Both the position numbers and the translations under genes were made by a program. From JADJAH01 sp964615795 (GTDB lineage: Bacteria; Bacteroidota; Ignavibacteria; Tepidaquicellales; Tepidaquicellaceae): DNA of 22,145 nt. The DNA lies in the NCBI GenBank assembly GCA_964615795.1, contig CAZTQR010000054.1:1-22145 (forward strand), given 5' to 3'. The notes below the pieces were generated by a model. It did not search any database, was not told the DNA's origin, and saw only the letters and a list, made by a program, of their open reading frames with translations. Of the stretch, positions 1-7,491 are shown one piece after another. Every line of letters begins with the position of its first letter. The first letter of the stretch is position 1.

Positions 1-1916
1 ATCGCATCAACAGAAAATGCTATGGATGCCGCATCACTGACAAAGGTTACCGGATCCGCGCTCCATGTTTCAAGAGCATTGCGGTGTTTAACTTCGATGT
101 AGTACGGAACATTGTTCTGAGCATTGGAAAATGTAAATTGCTGCCCTGTTCCGGGGCCGTACAGTTCCTTTCTCGATGAATCAACCTTTGCAAATGGTGA
201 AGTGGAGTTTCTCAGGTAAACAGTAACGGTATCGTAGATCATGGAGTTTGTAACAGCATCATACAATCCCTGAATGGCTCCGTAGACAAGTAATGTCTTC
301 TCCGTATTTACATTGCCTGAGCTCGACCATAATGTGGGCTGAGGAGCATTGTTGTCTGACCAGACAGCCATGTGCACGTTATTGTTTCCGTTAAATGCAA
401 TTGCCGGGTAAGGCAGACAATTTGGATCGGATTCCTGTGTACTGAACGGAATCTGTACTTCTCCCCAGACATAATTGTCTGCCTTGCAGAAAGTCGTATA
501 GGTGTCTTCGCCGTAAGTAGAATTATAAGCCACAGAAAAGTCTCCCGGTGCATTTCTTCTTCCAAGAATTCCGGTTCCTCTGGAGTTATAGATGGTGTAA
601 TCAATAAATCCGTTTGACCAGCCGGCACTTCCGTTTGTTGACCTGTAATACTCTATATCGTTGTCAATTTCCGAATATTCGTTTTCGCATACGACCATCA
701 GATCTTTGTAAGCTCCGTTTGAAGCAATGCTTACATTTCTTCTTGTGCTTGAGTTCGAATTAATTTCACCCCTGTAGTAGCAATTGGTAAGGATCTCAAA
801 TATGGACGCGGTTCCAATAGCAATGCTTGAATTTGTTTCCAGTCCTGATTCCACCAACAATAACGAATCCTCACCGTTGTTATAGAAATATGCAATGTCT
901 GCATCAAAGTCATTAATGCTTCCGTCCGTTATCATGCCCATGAAATTCCCGGGATTATATGTCACTGAAGGAAACCGCTCATACGGATCGAGGCAGACTG
1001 CCACCTTTTCGCCTTGTCTTGCAAACTCAGGATATTCGAGGTAGATGCTGTCGCACTGTGCAACAAAATAGAGCCATGCATTATTGATGTATCTTGAATT
1101 GTCAGAGACCATCTTAACATTGTATGTGTTGAATTCAAGAAAGATGAACGGCGGATCCACAGTGTACATACCCGGCCATTCCATAGTAAGAAGATCAATC
1201 TGACTTGTGTTCAGATTGATGATTGCAAGTCCGTTCAACGGCCCGTTCCCTTGTGCAGTTACTGTATAAGAGGGATAGGTAATGTACAGGATCCTGCTGT
1301 TGGTTCCTTCGATTAATTCGGAGTCGATGGTGAACTTAAAGAATTGAACATAACCTGACTGGTCATAGATATATGCATCAAAGACTGAATGCACACTCCA
1401 TGAGATTCCGTTGTTATCGGAGTAAAAAATTCCTAAGTAACGGTAATAGTCCCCGATCTTTAAGATTGCTGAAGTCCAGATTCTTCCCGCGTGAGCTCCC
1501 CTCTGCTCGGTGCAAGTACTCACACATTCGAATTTCGAACTCAGATACTCTGATTGATAGATCTTGCTTGTGTCAAAATTATCCAACCGGAGATTCAGAT
1601 TACTGAGGTCTTTGGAGGGCATTTCTCTACGGACAAAAGATGCTGTCTTAGTTCCCAGCCTATGATCGATTTCTTTCAGCAGATCATTGCTCTCACTTCT
1701 GTTGCCGGATCTTTTAGCAGATCTCATTTTGTTCTGAAATTCAATTACATCTTCTGGCAGTGAAGTATTCTTGTTCATCCTGAGATCATTATTCCCGTTC
1801 CTTACCGGAGCAGGAATTTCCCCTTCAAATACATTCTTTTCCTGTGCATGAACCGTGATACATGAAAGTATTGCAAATACAAGGATGATAATTGAGTTGT
1901 TCAGTTTTGTTGTCAT
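1..1916 (-). CDS. Secreted BNR/sialidase-like beta-propeller protein, 3' end cut by window edge
   Basis: The reading frame is open from the ATG at 1916 down to base 1 (638 codons) and continues outside the window, so the C-terminus is missing. Residues 1-24 (MTTKLNNSIIILVFAILSC, then ITVHAQ) form a clear Sec signal peptide. BNR/Asp-box-like segments are visible (YSDNNGISW and YRSTNGSAGW), as is AVWSDNN, which is typical of sialidase-fold propellers. The last visible ~90 residues (from about LLVYGAIQGL) form a beta-sandwich with YYIEVKHRNALETWSADP, a pattern seen in the C-terminal parts of secreted Ignavibacteria proteins. The frame also runs upstream to an ATG at 2042, but starting at 1916 puts the signal peptide at the N-terminus. 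By analogy with the other secreted proteins here, a T9SS sorting domain probably follows beyond the edge (inference). Substrate unknown; enzymatic activity not demonstrated. Confidence 0.85.
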   Translation of the reverse strand, partial: MTTKLNNSIIILVFAILSCITVHAQEKNVFEGEIPAPVRNGNNDLRMNKNTSLPEDVIEFQNKMRSAKRSGNRSESNDLLKEIDHRLGTKTASFVRREMPSKDLSNLNLRLDNFDTSKIYQSEYLSSKFECVSTCTEQRGAHAGRIWTSAILKIGDYYRYLGIFYSDNNGISWSVHSVFDAYIYDQSGYVQFFKFTIDSELIEGTNSRILYITYPSYTVTAQGNGPLNGLAIINLNTSQIDLLTMEWPGMYTVDPPFIFLEFNTYNVKMVSDNSRYINNAWLYFVAQCDSIYLEYPEFARQGEKVAVCLDPYERFPSVTYNPGNFMGMITDGSINDFDADIAYFYNNGEDSLLLVESGLETNSSIAIGTASIFEILTNCYYRGEINSNSSTRRNVSIASNGAYKDLMVVCENEYSEIDNDIEYYRSTNGSAGWSNGFIDYTIYNSRGTGILGRRNAPGDFSVAYNSTYGEDTYTTFCKADNYVWGEVQIPFSTQESDPNCLPYPAIAFNGNNNVHMAVWSDNNAPQPTLWSSSGNVNTEKTLLVYGAIQGLYDAVTNSMIYDTVTVYLRNSTSPFAKVDSSRKELYGPGTGQQFTFSNAQNNVPYYIEVKHRNALETWSADPVTFVSDAASIAFSVDA

Positions 1917-2091
1917 GATATTGTTTAGGTTTATGATGCGGCAACGCCAAATCATTGTGAGAATTTTTGTCCTGGCTGGTCCTGCCAAACGCAGTTCCTG
2001 CCTGCTGCCGGCTATAGCGTGACGAACAACGATCTGTTTCATGTTAGTGAACCCGCCACGCACGGAAGACCAGCAGGGTGAAGACTTTTAT

Positions 2092-2595
2092 CTAACGAAC
2101 TTTGCTTTCAAGAAATGAAATTTTTGTTCGCAATTGGGAGATCTCAACATTCAGGTTTGACAAATTGGCTAAAAGGTCAAGAATGTTTAATCTGTTTATA
2201 AAAAGAGTTCCTTTTAGAATTGTCAGATCACCTTCCAAAATAGTCACCTTGCCGTCAAAAACCGCAGAACAGCCCTTGCCTTTCTTCTTTGCATACAGGG
2301 CAGCAGAATCACTGTTTTCATTGTTGTTGATTGCAGCAATCGCCGCAGTCTTGGAAGAATGTGATTCTGCATGAACGGCTTCAAAGTTTTCACTCACAGC
2401 ATAGACGCCCACTCTGTTTTTACTGCGTCCGTAAACACCGTTACCATACCCTTCGTCACATGCACCTGCTACACCTGCATGCCCTTCAGCTGTTGTAAAG
2501 CCGAGTACTCCGTTGTAACTTGTGCTTGTTCCTGTCACTCCTGCAACTTCCTGCCCATTGGCGATATTTGAATCACCGTGAATTGGATTTGGCAT
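2092..2595 (-). CDS. Tail-fibre-like Gly/Val repeat protein with C-terminal coiled coil
   Basis: 167 residues with no signal peptide. Residues 18-115 contain about nine short repeats spaced 10-14 residues apart with a core like x-G/A-V-x-G/A (AGVTG, NGVLG, AGVAG, NGVYG, VGVYA, EAVHA, AAIAA, AALYA, SAVFD). These are followed by GKVTILEGDLTILKGTLF, then a leucine/isoleucine-rich heptad-like tail (about 135-165). This architecture (beta-strand repeats, an FDG-x-V-x-x-x-GDL-type transition, a coiled coil) resembles trimeric phage or tailocin fibre and spike proteins. No upstream Shine-Dalgarno was seen; the ATG at 2595 is the first in the frame. It lies 143 bp downstream of the small secreted gene on the same strand. 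Binding target and assembly partners are unknown; a free adhesin is an alternative. Confidence 0.7.
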   Translation of the reverse strand: MPNPIHGDSNIANGQEVAGVTGTSTSYNGVLGFTTAEGHAGVAGACDEGYGNGVYGRSKNRVGVYAVSENFEAVHAESHSSKTAAIAAINNNENSDSAALYAKKKGKGCSAVFDGKVTILEGDLTILKGTLFINRLNILDLLANLSNLNVEISQLRTKISFLESKVR

Positions 2596-2738
2596 ATTCT
2601 TAATTTTTTGATTTTATTAAAGTGTGACTTTGTAATTGTTTCTGTTTGTTCAGATCAAACTTATGTCCCACAAGGATTTCCTTTGTAGCCAAGCCGGTAT
2701 GAGATGATACTTTCCAAAGCTGACTGTCTCCTGCAGAT

Positions 2739-3116
2739 TCAATTGAGAGAAAGCATTATCTCTTTCCTGCACAGTAACTCAGCTTTGCTTTTATCCCGGT
2801 AGATCTCCATACAGCATTTAACTGAATTCTTAGCATTCCCAACTTTTACTTTGTAATATACACTGTACGTGCCTGTTGCCATATCTCCATCAGCAAGTAT
2901 TGTCAAGTCATGGTCTATTACTCTGACTGTTACATAGCAATCTGTTATCAGTGTGAATTGCACAAGCTCAATATTGTCATCATTCAAATTGATCGCCTCG
3001 AGCCGGTAACCCTGATCTTCAATTGCCTGTGCAGATGCCCGGCAAAGTAAGCCTGCGGTGAATTGCAGTTGAAATACAACAGTGATTGAAACTAAAACCG
3101 GAATGATCCTTTTCAT
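2739..3116 (-). CDS. Small secreted protein resembling an isolated T9SS sorting (FlgD Ig-like) domain
   Basis: 125 residues from the ATG at 3116. That start is preferred over an upstream in-frame one at 3245 because a strong AAAGGAG site lies 6 bases before it and a signal peptide follows directly (MKRIIPVLVSITVVFQLQF, cleavage near ASA-QA). The mature part is one beta-rich domain: VQFTLITDCYVTVRVIDHD, then TILADGDMATGTYSVYYKV, ending CRKEIMLSLN. Strand order and spacing match the sorting domains of the proteins at 17109 and 19673 (INYKIQSASHIELKVYDITG, SAGSHEIEF, VKRMVLVK), although the YPNPFNP lead is absent. It could be a minimal T9SS substrate, a truncated substrate or an Ig-fold accessory protein. 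There are three cysteines late in the domain. Fold assignment is inference from pattern. Confidence 0.72.
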   Translation of the reverse strand: MKRIIPVLVSITVVFQLQFTAGLLCRASAQAIEDQGYRLEAINLNDDNIELVQFTLITDCYVTVRVIDHDLTILADGDMATGTYSVYYKVKVGNAKNSVKCCMEIYRDKSKAELLCRKEIMLSLN

Positions 3117-3455
3117 TATGTTCTCCTTTGAAAAATGGTTTTTGGGGTTTAAAAGAATGTCAGCCCTGCATACCGGCGATGCAATTAAGTGAATATGTTC
3201 GCGGACAATCCACGGGCTGACTTCAATTCTAAAGAACCGGTACAAAATTAGCTCAGCTTATCGGAGTGCACAAAGAAACTTTTTCCTCAGTTTCACGGCT
3301 AAGTTCTTACATCTTTGGCGGAAATGTGCTAATTTAAGCCGCAATCAAAACATTCGGGAAAAATCTTTCTTAGCTGATGTCAATTCAGCAGTCAATAACG
3401 GTTAGATTTTCAAAGTATTGATTGGCTGTTGTAAGGTCCCAAACACTAAATTTTT
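3117..3455. promoter_or_regulatory. Divergent intergenic region, 339 bp
   Basis: This separates the minus-strand small secreted gene from the plus-strand paralogue pair, so it should hold promoters for both. I see no convincing sigma consensus. A small perfect hairpin (GAAACT, 8-base loop, AGTTTC) occupies 3275-3294, with no T tract after it. No supported gene lies here. Confidence 0.35.
3123..3129 (-). promoter_or_regulatory. Ribosome binding site that fixes the start of the 2739-3116 gene
   Basis: Read on the minus strand this is AAAGGAG, six bases before the ATG at 3116. It is one of the few strong Shine-Dalgarno sites in the window and argues against the upstream ATG of the same frame at 3245. 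Confidence 0.6.
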
Positions 3456-4982
3456 ATGCTAAAAAGCTCAATTCTCGAGATCCTCCGCACTTTTTCAAAA
3501 CAGGAGCTTGCAAAGTTTGAGGACTTTGTAAGGTCGCCGTACTTTAATAAGAAGAACAATGTGGTTAGATTATTTCTTGAGTTAAAGAAATTTGCGCCGG
3601 AGTTTAATGATGAGACTCTGAAGAAAGAAAAAGTATGGGTGAATCTTTTTCCCGGTAAAGAATATAACTACGGGATATTGAAAAATCTGATCTTTGATCT
3701 TAATCAACTTGCAGATCAGTTCATTATGGATTTGAAATTTCGTGAAGATGATTATACGAAGAATGAGTATCTGCTTAACGGATATCTTGAAAGAGAACTT
3801 AAGAACATTTTTAGCAATAAATACAATTCATTGATCAAGCAGTATGGTTCGACCATGAACAATTCTGATGATCAAAGTGTGAATGATTATTTCCGGTTCT
3901 TGTCTAAACTGTATGACAGAAAGCTCAAGTACCAGCATACATTTGACAGGCGGCAATTGTCATCTGATGATCCTATGATCAACCGGGATTCCTGTCAAAT
4001 AGCAAATCTGCTTATACTCATGTTTGGTTCATACAATGATATACTGGTTATGAGCGGAGAAAAGAATGCTGATGTTATTGACCATCCGGTCATACTGTTA
4101 CTTGATGCCGTAACTCCCGTTATGGAAAGGCTTCTTGATTCAATTGAAAACAATTCTGAAATAAATTCCCTGTATCTCAGAATTTATTACAAAATGTATC
4201 TTGCGATGAAAGAAAGGACAGAACAGAGTTATATGGAGTTCAGAAATTTATTCTTTGACAATATGGATACATTTACGAATAATGATAAACACGACATGCA
4301 TTACTGTCTGATAACAGCCGTCTATCTTACCAAAAACAGAAAAGAAATACATCGCTACAGGGAGATCATCAATGTTCTTGACTCAATGGCAGACAATAAT
4401 GTCATTACCGAAAAGGGAAATGACAGAATACCATATCATGTATTTTATCTGTATATCACAACAGCTTTTACATTATTAGACTCAGGTAAAATCAAATCAT
4501 TCTCTGACAGATTTCTGAAGCATCTTGATCCTGTCAAGGAGATGAATATGAGAATTTATGTAAACTTTATGACAGAATTTCTCAGCGGCAATTTTACTGA
4601 AGCTCTGAGACAACTATCTTTGCTGGAGTTGGATTATACGGGCATGAAGATTGGTGTGAGATACCATAAAGCAATGTGCATGTATGAAACAGATGACTAT
4701 GAAATGTTCTTAAATGAGTCAGACAATTTGAAGCATTTTATGAAGAACAATGATTTTCTGACCGATGAACATAAACGTCTGCTGACAAGCCATTATAACT
4801 TCATTGACAAATTATTTTTGTTCAGGCGTAGTTTTGACCATTATGAATTTCTTAATCTGAAAAATGAAGTAATGGCAAAATTCAAATCAACTTCACTCTG
4901 GTTTGAAAGGAAGTTTGATGAGATAGAACAGGAAAGCCGTTCAAAGTCGAAAGCAGGAAGCGAAAAAGATAAACTTGAATGA
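3456..4982 (+). CDS. Helical ~500-residue protein of unknown function, paralogue 1
   Basis: 508 residues, no signal peptide or membrane segment. The first ~90 residues are a conserved block with FSKQELAKFEDFVRSPYFNK and VWVNLFPGKEYNYGILKNLI. The rest looks all-helical and is rich in Leu, Tyr, Lys and Glu, possibly with TPR-like helix pairs, ending in a charged tail. It is followed after 20 bp by a paralogue whose first 90 residues are about 71% identical (64 of 90 by my hand alignment), and a third member lies at 15457-16926. I believe this is an expanded family in Bacteroidota, but I know no assigned function. A cytoplasmic scaffold or regulatory role is only a guess. Confidence 0.88.
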   Translation: MLKSSILEILRTFSKQELAKFEDFVRSPYFNKKNNVVRLFLELKKFAPEFNDETLKKEKVWVNLFPGKEYNYGILKNLIFDLNQLADQFIMDLKFREDDYTKNEYLLNGYLERELKNIFSNKYNSLIKQYGSTMNNSDDQSVNDYFRFLSKLYDRKLKYQHTFDRRQLSSDDPMINRDSCQIANLLILMFGSYNDILVMSGEKNADVIDHPVILLLDAVTPVMERLLDSIENNSEINSLYLRIYYKMYLAMKERTEQSYMEFRNLFFDNMDTFTNNDKHDMHYCLITAVYLTKNRKEIHRYREIINVLDSMADNNVITEKGNDRIPYHVFYLYITTAFTLLDSGKIKSFSDRFLKHLDPVKEMNMRIYVNFMTEFLSGNFTEALRQLSLLELDYTGMKIGVRYHKAMCMYETDDYEMFLNESDNLKHFMKNNDFLTDEHKRLLTSHYNFIDKLFLFRRSFDHYEFLNLKNEVMAKFKSTSLWFERKFDEIEQESRSKSKAGSEKDKLE

Positions 4983-5002
4983 ATCATTTGTAATATGAAC
5001 AA

Positions 5003-6472
5003 ATGTTAAAAAGCTCACTTTTCGAGATCATCCGCACCTTTTCAAGACAGGAGCTTACAAAGTTTGAGGACTTTGTCAGGTCGCCGTACTTTAACAAGAA
5101 GGAAAATGTAGTAAAACTATTTTTGGAGATAAGGAAGTACGCACCGGAATTAACCGATCAGAATCTTGAAAAGGAAAGGGTGTGGATGAGTATATTCCCC
5201 GGCAAAGAATACAATTACGGGATCATGAAAAACCTTATTCACGATCTTACCGGATTAAGTGAAAAGTTTATATTGCTTGAACAATATTCCGCCGATACTT
5301 TCAGATGTGACTACGACTTAATTGAAGCTGCCAATAACAGAAACATTCAGAAATTCACTTCGGGCAAGATAGATCAATTTGAAAAGCGGGTGAAAAGTGA
5401 AATTGACCCTAACAAGTACAACATTATTGAAGATTTGCTGTACATTACGACAAATTATTATTATGCGAAGTCAAGCTTCATTCATGAATACAACCTCAAG
5501 CATGCCCGGGAAGATTCGCTCAGGCTCGCCTCTGATCATCTGCTTTACTATTTTCTGATAAATTCATTCAAGCTGATTCACAATACAATCGCACACGAAG
5601 TTCAGGGAAACCGGCCTGTTGGCACAACACTTCTTGAAACATTCTTTCTGAAACTTGATGAACATTCAATACTGGAAGATCTGTTGCAGAATGAAAATCA
5701 AGATAGGGATAAGCTTACAAAGATTGTCACTTGCTTTTATCTTATGTATAAAGCTCTGACCTCAGGCGGTGATTTAGCGGCTTATGAAAAGTTCAAATCT
5801 TATCTGCGTGAAAATATTGAATTGTTCTCATCTTTTGAACTTCAGAACCTGAACAACTGCAGAATCACTTGTGCAATCAATCTTAAGGTTCCGCGAAACG
5901 AAGCAAATGAATCACTGGAATGGCATAAGTTCTTAACTGAAAATAACCTGTTTCTTCAGAGAAACGGATTGATCACAAGCAGTGTAATGATAAATGTTAT
6001 CAATGACTCAGTGAAGCTGAATGACACCGTGTTTGCGGAAGATTTCCTGAGCAGATATGCCGGCAAACTTCCGTCAGAATCCCGCGAGAATATATACAAC
6101 TATTGCCGGGCTGTAATTCATTTCAGCAGGAAAGAATTCGGAAAGTCTCTTCAATGCCTTTCCAAGATCAGTGACGAAAAACTCATTCGCAAATATTTCC
6201 TGAAACAATTGTATCTGAAGATCTATTATGAACTGAATGACTATGAATCATTTGTTTATGCATTTGATACATTTGCGCATTTCAAAAAGAGAAACAAGCT
6301 TTCAAATGAAGCGAGAGCAAGGAAGTTTAACAGCTTCGGCAACAACATAAGAAGGCTTTTCAAACTGCGTAATTCTTACAATGAGTTTGAAGCTGCGAAA
6401 CTCCGGGAAGAAGCCGGCAACCAAATTTGGTTTAACGAGAAGTTGAACGAATTGGCGATGACTGCCGGTTGA
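5003..6472 (+). CDS. Helical ~500-residue protein of unknown function, paralogue 2
   Basis: 489 residues, starting at an ATG 20 bp after the stop of paralogue 1, so the two are probably co-transcribed. The N-terminal block (FSRQELTKFEDFVRSPYFNK; VWMSIFPGKEYNYGIMKNLI) matches paralogue 1 closely, including at DNA level: I count 17 mismatches in the first 126 bases, with long runs identical also at third codon positions. After roughly residue 95 the two diverge strongly, although both keep helical character and similar length. The C-terminal parts can still be aligned loosely (FxxFxHFKKRNKLS against FLNESDNLKHFMKNNDFLT). Function unknown. Constant N-terminus with variable body may reflect gene conversion or a shared interaction module. 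Confidence 0.88.
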   Translation: MLKSSLFEIIRTFSRQELTKFEDFVRSPYFNKKENVVKLFLEIRKYAPELTDQNLEKERVWMSIFPGKEYNYGIMKNLIHDLTGLSEKFILLEQYSADTFRCDYDLIEAANNRNIQKFTSGKIDQFEKRVKSEIDPNKYNIIEDLLYITTNYYYAKSSFIHEYNLKHAREDSLRLASDHLLYYFLINSFKLIHNTIAHEVQGNRPVGTTLLETFFLKLDEHSILEDLLQNENQDRDKLTKIVTCFYLMYKALTSGGDLAAYEKFKSYLRENIELFSSFELQNLNNCRITCAINLKVPRNEANESLEWHKFLTENNLFLQRNGLITSSVMINVINDSVKLNDTVFAEDFLSRYAGKLPSESRENIYNYCRAVIHFSRKEFGKSLQCLSKISDEKLIRKYFLKQLYLKIYYELNDYESFVYAFDTFAHFKKRNKLSNEARARKFNSFGNNIRRLFKLRNSYNEFEAAKLREEAGNQIWFNEKLNELAMTAG

Positions 6473-6516
6473 GATATGAGAATTCTGAAAGAAGAACTGC
6501 TCTCAGGAAAACGCCG

Positions 6517-6551
6517 GGGATTCAAACGACTTCATGCATTTTGAACTGTGA
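6517..6551 (+). pseudogene. Residual 3' end of a second M15 peptidase gene
   Basis: In frame this reads DSNDFMHFEL followed by TGA, the same C-terminus as the intact gene ending at 15017 (DSKDFMHFEL). It carries the terminal zinc-ligand motif MHFE but nothing upstream: the frame is closed by a TGA at 6486-6488, and the preceding bases do not match the intact gene. It is a scar of a lost or partly copied gene and cannot encode a functional enzyme. Confidence 0.85.
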
Positions 6552-6640
6552 TCGATCGGACAGAAGGAATGATTCATTATGACATATACCCAAGCGCTGA
6601 CTGCTCAAGATCACTTTACGGCAATTGCAGTATGTCATGC
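6517..6640 (+). repeat. 124-bp direct repeat, left copy
   Basis: Matches 14983-15106 base for base at an offset of 8466, except for two substitutions (C at 6527 against G at 14993; A at 6555 against G at 15021). Sequence on both sides of the two copies differs, so the block has sharp edges. The left copy begins with the 3' end of an M15 peptidase gene and continues 89 bp past its stop. With the right copy it brackets the LuxR gene and the whole five-gene operon. Confidence 0.95.
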
Positions 6641-6886
6641 ACACTTCTCTGACTGCAGCAATCATCCGGGAAGAATCAACCCCTGTACAGACAAATGAAC
6701 AATCCTTTTCCATTAAGTACATGACAATATCCTTACAAAAGAAGTCAATTATATCACCGATTCAACCACATTGAAAAGCAATTCGTCAGGAGAAGTCAGA
6801 GCAGTATGCGGTTTGCGACGAATATCTTGTATCTGAAAGTTGATTTTAATAAGTTCTCATTGCACTAATTATACATATGATTCCTT
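6552..6886 (+). other. Non-coding stretch between repeat tail and LuxR gene
   Basis: Contains the downstream 89 bp of the left repeat (6552-6640) and then about 246 bp unique to this copy. The only frames are short. One starts at an ATG at 6579 and gives a 39-residue peptide whose first 21 residues are shared with the right copy. It presumably carries the promoter for the regulator gene; no clear consensus was seen. Confidence 0.4.
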
Positions 6887-7402
6887 TTGCTCATCTTTTG
6901 TATGAGCTTGGAGTCATCTGTAAAGTTCCAAAATAAAGGAAGAAACAAATGTAACATGTCTGCAATATTGCACATATGTATTCATTCCATTCCCACAAAA
7001 GAAACATCTCACTCTGTTCCTTTTGAATCAAAAGATCTGAATCCTGATTCCGCGTTAAAGTTGTCAAAGACACTTCATGAACTATTTCTGCTAATTGGTC
7101 CCTGTTGCGAAGAATTAAAAGTTGATGTTCTTGCTGAAGTTACCGACAGCGATTGCCTGGTGAAATTTGCAAGAGATTACATAGAACCGCGTATATCAGT
7201 TCACATGAGTGATCTCACCCGCAGGGAACTCGAGATAATAGGCCTGATTATGCAGGGGAATACAAGCGAGGAAATTGCAAAACGGCTATTTATCAGTTTC
7301 GAGACAGTGAAATGTCACAGGAAGCACATACTTGAAAAAACGGGAGCTAAGAATACTGCTGAGCTGATAAGCTACTTCCACCAAACCTTCTTCGATAAAT
7401 AA
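6887..7402 (+). CDS. LuxR-family transcriptional regulator
   Basis: 171 residues in the longest frame. The C-terminal ~58 residues are a typical LuxR helix-turn-helix: LTRRELEIIGLIMQGNTSEE at about 110-129, then IAKRLFISFETVKCHRKHIL and EKTGAKNTAEL. The N-terminal ~100 residues carry no recognisable receiver, PAS or autoinducer-binding domain, so the input signal is unknown. The start is uncertain: an ATG at 6956 (residue 24, MSAIL) lies 15 bases after an AGGA and may be the true start, as the first 23 residues look unlike coding sequence. The gene is 89 bp upstream of, and codirectional with, the five-gene operon, inside the same direct repeats, so it is the natural candidate for its regulator. 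Confidence 0.88.
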   Translation: MLIFCMSLESSVKFQNKGRNKCNMSAILHICIHSIPTKETSHSVPFESKDLNPDSALKLSKTLHELFLLIGPCCEELKVDVLAEVTDSDCLVKFARDYIEPRISVHMSDLTRRELEIIGLIMQGNTSEEIAKRLFISFETVKCHRKHILEKTGAKNTAELISYFHQTFFDK

Positions 7403-7412
7403 TTCTATCCGT

Positions 7413-7444
7413 CAATCAAAATACCTCTTTCGGGGGATTGATTG
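7413..7444. promoter_or_regulatory. Inverted repeat between regulator and operon (possible operator or stem-loop)
   Basis: CAATCAA at 7413-7419 is mirrored by TTGATTG at 7438-7444, with 18 bases between. It lies after the LuxR stop codon and about 50 bp before the operon start, where a LuxR-type operator or a weak terminator would be expected. Low GC and no T tract make a terminator less likely. Chance cannot be excluded for a 7-base arm. Confidence 0.3.
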
Positions 7445-7491
7445 CTCTAAACAGTTGATACATTTTTGTAGCAACTTAATGGAAGAATGCT

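Noticed and set aside
308..1198. Several minus-strand frames of 60-106 codons
   Set aside because: They are shadows of the long open frame running from 1916 past base 1, which has a signal peptide and coherent domains throughout.
6522..6722. Minus-strand frame of 66 codons over the left repeat
   Set aside because: No start signal and no resemblance to a protein; it is antisense to the M15 gene scar and is not kept open by the right copy in the same way.
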